A stretch of 64,000 bases of DNA, from assembly GCA_005281725.1 (NCBI GenBank), contig SSBO01000012.1, positions 15,897,048-15,961,047 on the forward strand, written 5' to 3'. Shown here piece by piece: positions 26,606 through 37,728 of this stretch. Within the stretch, counting starts at the first letter, position 1; every line of letters begins with the position of its first letter. Source of the DNA: Wuchereria bancrofti. Lineage: Eukaryota > Nematoda > Chromadorea > Rhabditida > Onchocercidae. Below the pieces are notes generated by a model that was not told the origin of the DNA, ran no database searches, and was given only the letters and a program-made list of their open reading frames with translations. The position numbers and the translations under genes are program-made.

Positions 26606-29119
26606 CACTGCAATATACAATGCGATGCGTAATTTAAAGATTTAAAGTTCTCGTATATGCCAGATCATTTATGCCGTGGGTCTTTTGTCACTCTCATTTA
26701 TTACTTTTATTATTATCACACACTCTTCAAAATATTTAGGTGAAAAAGAAAGTAAAAACCAATCAGGAACAATGGCATTTCTGAGAAGAGAAGAAAGACT
26801 TCAACTGCAATACAAAAGCAAAATATAAATATTTGTTTGTATATGCAAAATATGAAATGGAATATGATCATTTTGGATACAAGAAATAAATCACAGAATA
26901 GATAAATTTACAATGAGATAATATCTTTACGTACCAGTACCTCACGCTAAAACAAGTTCATTATGTTGGTTGTTAAACCGTTTTCTCTAATGTTTTCGCT
27001 GATTGTGTTGCCGATTGTGGTCGATCACTATTAACTGTCAGCAGAATGTTGAATTATATTCCGGTTGCTTAGAAGCAGTAATCATTTGCAATCGGATATT
27101 ACCCTAATTGTTATCACCCGTACCGCAATGAGTACATCGTGCTCATGAAAAGTAATTAAAGAGATGAAAGTTCGGAGACACGATTGAAATCATAAATGTG
27201 GTACGTTTCTTCACTGAATACTTCACATCTAAATGATTTATACATGTAAGACACGGTAAGTCATTCTTTTACTGAATAATCCAAGTTTATTGTATGTTAC
27301 ATTTATTGTTGTTATGCCACATTGTATATTATATACACATATAAATATATATATTGCATATTGTATATTACACTGATAATTTGAGTAGTCGAACGAGTCA
27401 ATTCACATTTGTTTCTTCTTTGCATTTAAATTATAACTAGTAACCAAGCCTAATAATGATTACAACGTAAACTCTAATTAAAGTGGTAATTAAAGCTATT
27501 AACTGATAGCACGGTGACGGCATGGAGCTAAGATATATATACAAACCTTCAACAACTGATTCTAATGTTTAGAATGTGCACAATGCATGCACAATCCAAC
27601 TTGTTAGATAAGAATCATTGAGGAGCAGTTTGGAGATTTAGTATTGCTTCAGCAAGCGATCACTTTTGTCACCTTACTGGCATTACTCCACTGATCGAAG
27701 AAAATGCCATGGTTTGGGAGTAGCCATGTTATAGCTCCTTCCGCATCACAGTGATCAGTTTGATAATAGACGTCCCCTCATGTTCGAAGTATCTATCTCT
27801 TTGCTGAGAAATTAATACTAATAGAGAAGGAAAGACAAAACTTTTTTAAATTACTAACGCACAGTAAAAATTAGTAGTAAATAACTATATTAGTAGTAAT
27901 TAAATTTTTACAAAGTTAAATTATTAGTAGTAATTAGTATAGCTTTCATTAACAAGAACTTTCAATACTAGTGAGTCTTTATTGAAATGATTTAACTTTA
28001 TAAAAAAAGAATTATATTTTGAAAAACAGCATTGCGATATTCCATAGCCAGCTATATCTGCCGGTTACATTTCAAATTTATATTTTCAAGAGTACTTCAA
28101 CATCTTTTAAAAATGAAGTTTAGATAGAGAATTCACTGCTCATGAATGAGGATCCAAAAGATTAAAAAGGAGAATTTTACAAATCAGAAATTGAATAGCG
28201 TTTTGAATCAGCGTGTTTTAAATGACAGCACAGTTATACTTAAACAATGGTCCATAACATTTCTATTGATAGAATTATATATCGCCTTCATGCTGTTAGT
28301 TTAGTCTCTGAAAAATTATGTGGTCAGTCGGGAAACTCATTGACAAACTTTGATAACAATGAGATTTGCTTCTAATAAGGCAATTTAAGATCAAAGATAG
28401 AGAGTGAAATTAGTTACAAATATTACTTTATTAGCTAATAACTATCATCCTATACTGTATTCTTCATCCGATCCAGTCTACTTAACCGTTTACACTGCTT
28501 TTTGATGATGATGATAAAAGAAAACTTTCACGGAGAGATAAAAGAATAAATCAGTCTAAAATACTTTTTTTTAGAAAGTTTTGCGAATTTTCGTTCCGTC
28601 CTTTCTTCCTTCAGAAAAATGTTCATTGAGTGGTATCGATACAAGAGCACTACCACAACCACTACCACTACTGCACTGCAACTAACAACTCTCCCTTACC
28701 ATTATCGTTTGCCCGTTTTGAGCTGCCGGCCGCAGGGCATCCGGTTTTATAAATCGCAATAGCAACCGTACCGCGGCTACTACCAATCCAATGCACTATC
28801 CCTTTCTCCTCATACCGAGCGGAGTGGTATTTGTCTACTCACTTATCCCATCTCCGCCTGTGTTATCATTATCGCCATCCCGTCGTTATCGGCCATCTTA
28901 GTGCGATTGCAGTAAATTTCCGACATTTCACTGCTTGATTGGATGACGAACGTTACGCCGCACTGATCTTACAGCTACAATCAGTCATTTTCTCTTCGTT
29001 ATTATTTTTATTTTTTCTTTGCTTTCCTACAGTACCATTCCGTCTGTTTTTCTTCATTCATCCATTCCATTCTCCCGATACTTTCTACATTACTTACGTG
29101 ATACCCAATGCCAGGTATC
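26606..29119. other. Intergenic stretch containing a CpG-rich island
   Basis: No domain-bearing frame was found. Most of it is AT-rich, with imperfect TA and TAGTA runs near 27,330-27,370 and 27,865-27,945. From about 28,650 to 28,970 the base composition changes sharply to a mixed, CpG-containing sequence. An 84-codon frame at 28,939-29,193 is hydrophobic and low in complexity and is not supported as a gene. Confidence 0.45.
28650..28970. promoter_or_regulatory. CpG-rich island, possible promoter
   Basis: Within a very AT-rich neighbourhood this segment carries many CpGs, including a ggccgc core near 28,727, a ccgcgg near 28,771 and several others up to about 28,970. A TATAAA lies near 28,747. 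A GCCATCTT element resembling a YY1 site lies at 28,892-28,899. The composition suggests a promoter or 5' UTR of an unrecognised gene. No coding exon next to it could be identified on either strand, so this is inference from composition and two short motifs. Confidence 0.3.
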
Positions 29120-30457
29120 ATTTAGAAACACTACTCTCTTTCATAGCTCTAGTTTTTCTTAATAGCCCAACACTTATGGATCAACGAAAATAATAAATTA
29201 CTCTTTCCACTTGTTCTGTAATGATAGACGACGACAACTCCAGCTACTCAAATGTCCTATCAATTTCTACTGTCTCTCATTCTCTCTTCCTTATTTTCCA
29301 TTCAATATCCTTACGTTTAATATTAATTCAAGGACAAAATTTCACTCTCTTAATGTGACAAAAGAACAAATCATTGCCAATTTAGAACATGAACATTAAT
29401 AGAAGCCAAGTGGTGAAAACATACTTTATTAACGGTGACGAAAGTAATGTCGGTATAAGTAAATGAATGTTGCATCAATGGATCCCATCCTCCGGAATTA
29501 TTATATCTTGCCTTCAATACATCTAAAAATTTCCGTAAGAATTGCATTTCGGCAGCTGTTTATTAATAAAAGAGTTTTCGAAGGTAACTTCGTGTGCTTT
29601 GTTTCAACAATCGTCCTTTATTTAGATGAGGGAAGGGAGGACTGTAAAACTAAAACGATTTATATTTTTCATTTTTGGGAAAAGAAAGAAAAGGAAGGGA
29701 CAAAATTTTAGTGAGAAAAAGACGGCATTAATAAATAGCGCCATAATCAGCAATAAGAGCTCCAAATCTTGTTTGCTGATTATTTACCATAAAGGCATTT
29801 AAACCCGTTTTTCGATAAAAAAAATCAAAAAACTTCTTTTCAATTTTTAAAGTCGCTGATTATTTCCGACTTATCTTTTGGCAGTATGGATGAGGAATCA
29901 GTTTGTTTGGATTAACAAAAGTTTTCAACTGTCATCGCATAAACCTGATGCAGATTATATGATCCAATGCTTAGTTAGATTTTAAAACGTTAAAAAGTTT
30001 ATGGGATTCTCTCAGAAAACAATGGAGAGAAGTTGAAATTTCTTTGTCAATGCTTTATCAAATGTTATTGCATTTTCATCAAATCTTCATAATTATTTGG
30101 TTTGTCTAGTTCTAACTATTTACTATCACTTATTTTATTTTTATAACTTAAAAGAGAGGATACCTTTTGGGAAACTTAAATATATTTGACCACTTCCTAG
30201 TTAATGAGCCTCAAAATGAATAATAGAATCACTTATTCATTGCTGTTTAGTACCAAAACATAAAATCTTTTTGTTAATGTTTAGTGATACAGAAATTCAT
30301 CTTCATTTATGATATTGAAAAGAAGGATGATAACAAGGATGTTCTCCAGTCATCCATTTTCTCGATGATCAGTGTCCTTTGCATTGTGGGCACTAACATT
30401 TCTCTCTCTGAACTCAAAAACTTAATAGAGAAGTAAGTTTTGATACCATCTGCTTTT
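29120..30457 (+). repeat. 1,338-bp direct repeat, copy 1
   Basis: This block is repeated head to tail at a constant offset of 1,339 bases. By eye I see two substitutions: C at 29,210 versus G at 30,549, and G at 30,284 versus A at 31,623. No indels were seen. It ends immediately before an ambiguous base. The short frames within it (29,211-29,399 and 29,463-29,711) have no recognisable domain. They recur unchanged in copy 2 only because the DNA does, so this is not evidence of coding. It also contains an 11-bp inverted repeat (29,743-29,753 with 29,773-29,783). Confidence 0.95.
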
Positions 30458-30458
30458 N
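30458..30458. other. Single ambiguous base (N) at a repeat junction
   Basis: This is the only N I noticed in the window. It separates the two copies of the 1,338-bp block exactly, as expected where two contigs or allelic sequences were placed next to each other without merging their overlap. Confidence 0.95.
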
Positions 30459-31796
30459 ATTTAGAAACACTACTCTCTTTCATAGCTCTAGTTTTTCTTA
30501 ATAGCCCAACACTTATGGATCAACGAAAATAATAAATTACTCTTTCCAGTTGTTCTGTAATGATAGACGACGACAACTCCAGCTACTCAAATGTCCTATC
30601 AATTTCTACTGTCTCTCATTCTCTCTTCCTTATTTTCCATTCAATATCCTTACGTTTAATATTAATTCAAGGACAAAATTTCACTCTCTTAATGTGACAA
30701 AAGAACAAATCATTGCCAATTTAGAACATGAACATTAATAGAAGCCAAGTGGTGAAAACATACTTTATTAACGGTGACGAAAGTAATGTCGGTATAAGTA
30801 AATGAATGTTGCATCAATGGATCCCATCCTCCGGAATTATTATATCTTGCCTTCAATACATCTAAAAATTTCCGTAAGAATTGCATTTCGGCAGCTGTTT
30901 ATTAATAAAAGAGTTTTCGAAGGTAACTTCGTGTGCTTTGTTTCAACAATCGTCCTTTATTTAGATGAGGGAAGGGAGGACTGTAAAACTAAAACGATTT
31001 ATATTTTTCATTTTTGGGAAAAGAAAGAAAAGGAAGGGACAAAATTTTAGTGAGAAAAAGACGGCATTAATAAATAGCGCCATAATCAGCAATAAGAGCT
31101 CCAAATCTTGTTTGCTGATTATTTACCATAAAGGCATTTAAACCCGTTTTTCGATAAAAAAAATCAAAAAACTTCTTTTCAATTTTTAAAGTCGCTGATT
31201 ATTTCCGACTTATCTTTTGGCAGTATGGATGAGGAATCAGTTTGTTTGGATTAACAAAAGTTTTCAACTGTCATCGCATAAACCTGATGCAGATTATATG
31301 ATCCAATGCTTAGTTAGATTTTAAAACGTTAAAAAGTTTATGGGATTCTCTCAGAAAACAATGGAGAGAAGTTGAAATTTCTTTGTCAATGCTTTATCAA
31401 ATGTTATTGCATTTTCATCAAATCTTCATAATTATTTGGTTTGTCTAGTTCTAACTATTTACTATCACTTATTTTATTTTTATAACTTAAAAGAGAGGAT
31501 ACCTTTTGGGAAACTTAAATATATTTGACCACTTCCTAGTTAATGAGCCTCAAAATGAATAATAGAATCACTTATTCATTGCTGTTTAGTACCAAAACAT
31601 AAAATCTTTTTGTTAATGTTTAATGATACAGAAATTCATCTTCATTTATGATATTGAAAAGAAGGATGATAACAAGGATGTTCTCCAGTCATCCATTTTC
31701 TCGATGATCAGTGTCCTTTGCATTGTGGGCACTAACATTTCTCTCTCTGAACTCAAAAACTTAATAGAGAAGTAAGTTTTGATACCATCTGCTTTT
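30459..31796 (+). repeat. 1,338-bp direct repeat, copy 2
   Basis: This is the second copy of the block at 29,120-30,457, identical apart from two substitutions. After its end (…tgctttt) unique sequence resumes with cctgtttttg. Unique sequence likewise precedes copy 1. Exact boundaries at the N favour an assembly overlap over a biological tandem duplication. Confidence 0.95.
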
Positions 31797-33460
31797 CCTG
31801 TTTTTGATAATTTAACTTAACGAGTAGGAAGGACTTTTGCTTCATTAATTCCCGAAACGGTTCCGAAGAAACAGAGAAAATGGATGAACATTCCTGATTA
31901 TAATCAGGCTTGTCAACTTCTGCAGTGAGAAGGGAATGTATTTCTTATTATCGTCAGACAGCTCATTCGTGATAGAAAGATTAGAAGGATTTTAGATCTG
32001 CAGCATATTTTCATATGGGAAAAGAAAAGTTCGAGTAACTTAAGGAATCAAATGATATTTTACAATCATACAAATAGGTTTAAAAGAACGAAACACTACG
32101 AAAAGTCATGACTCATTGGTTATTTTAATTTTTTTACAAGACCGTTTTGGGCCTTCTACCAATCTTGACTTTTACTAAAACTTGGAGAACATACTGAGTG
32201 AATGAGGAATTGAATGATTTGAGTAATATAAGAAGTGTTCCGCAAACAATAAAAAGTATGAAACTAAGTTTTTATTGGAGAAAGCAGAAATATGAGGTTA
32301 AATTTGAAAGGGCCATAAAGGTTTAATGATCTTTAGAATATAAATAATTTTTTTTTAATTTGAATTCACTCTTCCACAAAATATTAAAAATACATAGAAA
32401 TATTTCATTTCATTATAGGGATGCTAAAATTAAAACTACGACCTTTGTTTACAAATGATAGAATTCATAAATTGAGTTGTTTTTATAACTTTTAGATTTC
32501 CCTCTACCCTCTATTCTATTGAAGTTACGTAGAAAATTATATTTCTATTGAAATTAGCATAAAATAACGAGATTTTGCTGAAAAATCCAATGAATTTTTT
32601 TCCGAATTGTATGTATACAAACTTAAATCAAAGACCACGTATCTTATTAATGAAATGAAGTATTGTCTTTAAAATCTGTTTTAGGCTATGGTTTCACGAA
32701 ATTTGTTAAACCCAGCAAACAGGCCTTATTTTCTGAACAAATAAGACAACAAATAACTTGTTCAGGTTTGCAAAAGTTAATATCTGAACAGACGTCGTAA
32801 GAAACATTAACAGGATCAAGATAACTGAGGTATTATTTTTACCAGTTATTAAGGTACTTAATATCAACATGCACTTATTCTGAGTTAAATTGTCTGGGTA
32901 TCTGGATTTCCAATTCCACTTTTCTCCCAGTTTCTTTTAGCAAAGAAAAAGGGAAAGTAGAAGCAAGAAATTGTTTGGCCAATTGCTTCTTCCGGATATC
33001 ATTCCTTACTATAATTCGTTAATGTGATTACATTTATTTCCTTCACTTTTCTTTTATCGATGTGTTTTGCGAAGCTTTCGTTTGAGCAGTATTCTTTAAG
33101 CCAAACGAGTTTCCAAGACTTATCTGTCTAATGAGAGGTAAGTGCTCACCCTTTTCCGTTTGTTACTGGATAATATTGCTGGACGACGCGGTTGATTTAG
33201 TATTTGTTATGCGCCTGTTAATTGTTGACATCTCTTGGCTGAGTAAATTTTCTGTTGGACTGACTGTTTGAAAGGGAATAGATTGCATCCATTTAACATT
33301 AACAGTCCAGTTTTCAATCAACAGGCTCATAACTGATCATATCACCAACTTTAATCATTATCAGTGTTCTCATCGCTATTGTCAACTTATCAAGAATTCA
33401 ATCATTGCAGCGTTCTTCATTATTATCATCGCTAGTATTATCGTAAACGCTATTATTTCA
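31797..33460. other. Intergenic stretch upstream of the BPI-like gene
   Basis: No coding frame with a recognisable domain was found on either strand. The sequence is AT-rich, with a modest rise in GC from about 33,060 onward, approaching the promoter of the BPI-like gene. Confidence 0.45.
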
Positions 33461-33467
33461 TCTTTTC

Positions 33468-33477
33468 TATAAAAAGG
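33468..33477 (+). promoter_or_regulatory. TATA-box-like element of the BPI-like gene
   Basis: TATAAAAAGG lies 66 bp before the ATG at 33,534. Between them, cttacag at 33,511-33,517 could be a trans-splice or 5' UTR acceptor, leaving a 16-nt leader before the ATG. The motif matches a TATA consensus well, but its use is inferred from position. Confidence 0.4.
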
Positions 33478-33533
33478 AGTAACGCACAGTGACGCTCTCG
33501 GCATTTTTTGCTTACAGCGACTGAAAAAGCAAT

Positions 33534-36500
33534 ATGATTTTACCGCTAATATTTGTTGCATTGCAATTGTACGCTCTCACAAATTCACACTCTTTAGCAA
33601 GTGAGAATTTTTTCAGTTTCCCTTTTGATAATAACTATGGCACTGACCAAAAAGCACTTAACTCTTCTGTCAGGAGCTGTTGAAAGTAAACCGTGAGAAG
33701 AGATTAATGGCTGAAATGAGAAATATCATACTTATAGAGATTTTCTCTTACTCTCATCAGTTCCAAATGAATTTAGCCCATATTGGATAGCTTATAAAGA
33801 AGACAAGTGATAAATCAGTTCCAAGTGAATTCAAATTCTTGTTTTTCTTATTGCCTCCTAGTGGCAGCGATGATCCAACAACAGCATTATTGGATGTCTG
33901 TTTGAAATTGATTATGAACAATGTGTAAAATTTATCATGTGCGAAAGTGAGACAGTGACCTTTGATCTAAACAGAGTAGGGAAATGAAGTGATGGAGTGA
34001 AATGAAATGAACTGATATAAATGAACTGTTTTCAGATAGCTTCTTCACAAATCCTAACTCGCATGCGGGTTTTGTAACACGAATCAATCAGAAAGCTTTG
34101 GACTTGTTAGCTGATTATCTGAAAGAACGCGTCAATAGGTTTATGTATCATGGCGAAATTATCTTCAATTTTTCTGCACCACTTACAAACGAGGTTTTCA
34201 GAAAAATTATCAATCTCCATCTCTGATTTATTTTCTGGATTTCTTACAAAAGTCAAACGAACTTAAAAATTGCAATATGCTAATTATTTTATCGAAAATT
34301 CAAATGCTTATCAATTTTGTCTATATTATATTTATGAACTGAGTAATGAAATTTCAGTAGTCCTTTTTTATGTTATATATAGACAGAGTAAATGAAATTT
34401 GTATTCTTTATAGACTCCAATTGTTATGATTTTGTTTTTCTTAATTTAAAGACTTACGAAAAAAATTTAGGTAACATTTGGTCTCATATCAACGAAAGCT
34501 ATTGGTTATGATTCGAAAATATTCAAATCAAAGTTGTTTATTGTCCCTGGACAAGGCATCATTTGGATGGTAACTTTTTCTCGGAATACTTTTATACATC
34601 ACTAGATAGATCATTCGAAATGCTTCTTTTTCGGAAATTTCTTTCGCAATTTATGCAATCAAATGTTCAAATATTCACTCTAATTTGAATTCTTATTAAC
34701 TCTCTACAGGCTTTATAAGCTGGCCTACTACAGATAGTAAAGTTTTAAAAAATTAATTTTAAATGCATTTTTGAAATCAACGAAAAATTCTTCAGGGTTC
34801 TCATCTGAATCTCTCAATTGGTACATTTTTCAAAATTTCCAGTCCTGCTGGCGACTTTTATGGATCTGCTGTACTTCAAATTGACAGGTGCAAAAAATAG
34901 AGATCCATTCAGAAAACTTATGAATTCAAGGCTTTTTTGATTCCATAAAGTGCTGCGAATTTTTCTTAATATTTATTTTCCAATTTCATGCTTTTTCAAG
35001 CAAGAATGGTTAGATAAGATATCAGTTTTCTATGTAATATAATTTTGTTATGGCAAGCATAACTCTTTATAAAACAATAATCATGAATGCTTAAACAAGG
35101 TATAAAAACTTATTTTTCATTTTCAACTACACTTTCGAATAAGTAGTGTGAACTAAAGAGATTCGGGAGCTGTGAAAAAACAATCAGTTAGGTAACTGTC
35201 AAAATTTTGAATCTTGTTCTCGAATTTGACCATCTTTCTGCCGTCTACTTTTTTTGACACGAAATAAATTTCTGGCAATTTTTTTTCTGCTAAATGCTTT
35301 CATGTAAAAACAGACTTGGATGGACTGAGTTTAAAAGTTAGCTGAATTTAAGGAAGTAATTGAGGTTAAAAAAGGACGATTAGTTATCATTGTCATAAGG
35401 AATGAATTGAATTTCATAAATGCTATGACGGCTTTAAAAATGAAAATTAACTAATTGCAGTGCAAAAGTGAAATCTTTTTTTGTGGCGGCTGTTAATGTT
35501 GATGGTCATCTTCGAACTGACCTACAAAAATGTACACTATCACCAGGCAATGTTGTAATGAACTTTAGTGAAACTGATCCTTTACTTCTAGTCAATTATT
35601 ATCCACAAATTAATCGTTTCATCAGTGAAAGAATCGAACTGGTTAGCTTTACAGAGATCTTTGAAATTTTTCAAAAAAAAATCCAAAAAAAAATTTTTGG
35701 CATAAAACCGTGTTTTCTTCATGTAGCTTTGAATATTAAGTGTCAAATTTTTATTTCAAATAATGTTTAAAACGAAAGGAAATTGATAGAATGTACTAAA
35801 TGAAGCTGAAATTAGTATTTTCTACATTGAAATAGAGCAAATTTTAGATAATATGTTCAAGTTTCAATACCGAGCTTGTACCTGTCATTTCGAATCGTTT
35901 GATGAACACTCCGATGAGCGCAGCTCTATTTGATCAGTACTTTGTGAATTACGGCTTTATTGAGCAGATACAGTATTTGCCCAATGCAATTGAACTGAAG
36001 CATCGAGGAAATACATTCAGTATCGTAAAACAAGGTAAGTCAAAATAATTAGCGACGATTAGGATCATTTTTGGCTTGAATTTAAGCTGGAATTTACTAT
36101 AATTCTTAGAGACGAGATACAAGCTTTTTTATACTTGCATCTTTCACGCTTCAGTAATTCCATTCAGGTCTTAATAGGCTCAACGATTTTCGATTACCCT
36201 TCCCATCAGCACCGATAACATTGGATAGTCCGGAAAACCGGGCAATGGTTGAATTCACAATGTCTAACTATACGCTAGCTAGTTTGCTCTACTGGATGGA
36301 TCAGTATCGGAATTTTGATTATGAAATAAGTAAAGAAAGCATCAACAATACACTTATGGTCGGATACTTAAGAAGCGAATGTAGCTCGAATGATATTTGT
36401 GCTGGCACTCTGTTTCCCGGTAAGTTTGTAAAGAATTTATCAGTTTTAGTCTGACATTTGGAATATTTTCGGATTAGAATTGATGGTATTACTTCTTTCG

Positions 36501-37722
36501 CTTGTAACATACTGTCACTTCTACCTAAATTAACATTTCTAACTAATTTTGGGGACAACAATTGACTAAAATAATGTTTTTTTTTTTTAAAGTATTTCCC
36601 TGTTTCTTTTATACTGTAAAGTATAAAGAGCTGTGTTCCAAAATATTTAACTTTAAAATTCTTTGATTTCTCACTTCCATTCAAGATCAATTTGAAATCA
36701 TATTTTCCCGACAGGTATACATTTGGGTTTCAGCTTTAAGTGTTCAGTATCCAAATGGTATGGTGCAAATTAAATCGCATACAACTACTCCTCCGACAGT
36801 TCGTTTTGAACAGGACAAGGGCATAATTGTGATTTGGAGTCAAGTAGATGCATTCGTGCAAGTAAGTTTCTAGAACTGCTACTTATTACTTATTCACTAA
36901 CTTGTTATAACTTTTGAGAAATTCCTTTTCAGTCAGTTCTCTTGGAAATTTTAGTAACTTTTTAATCACAGTTGCATTTTGAGAGAGGGAGAGATAGAAA
37001 GATTATTTTTATAAGAAGAAAAGCAAAACAGACGCGATTTAAAATTCAATAGTTAAATCTATTACATATGTATGGGTTTATCTATTGTACTAAGTTTTCG
37101 AAAATTATAGCAAGGTGAGCACACGAGTCCATTCCTAACATCCAATATGATGGCCGAATTAAAACTCGAAAAAAGCATCTTCCAAAACTATTCTTTCACG
37201 TCGCAGATGCGCATCGATAAATTCAAAATCTCCGATGTTACAAGTCTGATCGATGGCATTGACAAAACTAGCCTGGAATTCCTTGTCAGCGCTCTTAATG
37301 AATTGTTGATTGGCAATGATGTAGCAAAGAAACTTAGTGACGGTAAAATTGACAACGATTTTTCTGAGCTTTAATATACATCCTGAAGCATATCAGTATC
37401 AAAGTGCGCACATTTTCGAGTGAATAAAGATTTATTTTGAAGATTTATTCTTACAAAATAGATATTTTGTTAATAAAACATCGATGTATACTTACAGAAA
37501 AATATTTGAACATACTTTCAACACTTTCATTCGTTTTCAGGCATAAAATTACCGATTTTGTTCGATTTTGTTCAAAAATCAGCGAATGTTATATTTGAAA
37601 AGGATCGGATGAGAATCGCAGTTGATTTTTGTTTCGATCAGAATTGTTCTAAAAATTCGATTGCAGAAAACAATGATTTCGATTATTATGACAATGTCAA
37701 CTCAACGTCAACGTTGTCGTAA
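33534..37722 (+). CDS. BPI/LBP/CETP-family lipid-binding protein
   Basis: Ten exons give a 525-residue protein: 33534-33600, 34036-34193, 34471-34569, 34796-34887, 35461-35641, 35848-36034, 36168-36419, 36734-36861, 37111-37342, 37541-37722. All phases agree. Residues 1-20 form a signal peptide. The N-terminal BPI fold starts with the family pattern GFVTRINQKALDLLADY. Cys residues in exons 5 and 6 (LQKCTLS, then IICSSF) fit the conserved disulphide of the family. Exons 6-10 form the second barrel, ending with GIKLPILF and FEKDRMRIAVDF, followed by an acidic Asn/Ser-rich tail of about 25 residues. Members bind lipopolysaccharide or lipids outside the cell. The length is slightly above the usual 480-500. 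Ligand and tissue cannot be read from the sequence. A possible alternative 3' end lies in intron 9. Confidence 0.9.
37423..37428 (+). terminator. Intronic AATAAA that could end a short BPI-like transcript
   Basis: If exon 9 is not spliced at 37,342, the frame continues ten codons to a TAA at 37,372-37,374, and this AATAAA follows 49 nt later. After the full-length stop at 37,722 the first AATAAA I see is at 38,416-38,421, about 690 nt away. A truncated isoform without the last conserved strands is therefore possible. Confidence 0.35.
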
Positions 37723-37728
37723 TAGGTA

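Noticed and set aside
29211..29711. Two frames of 62 and 82 codons repeated identically at 30,550-31,050
   Set aside because: Their identity comes from the duplicated DNA block. They have no domain, signal or splice support.
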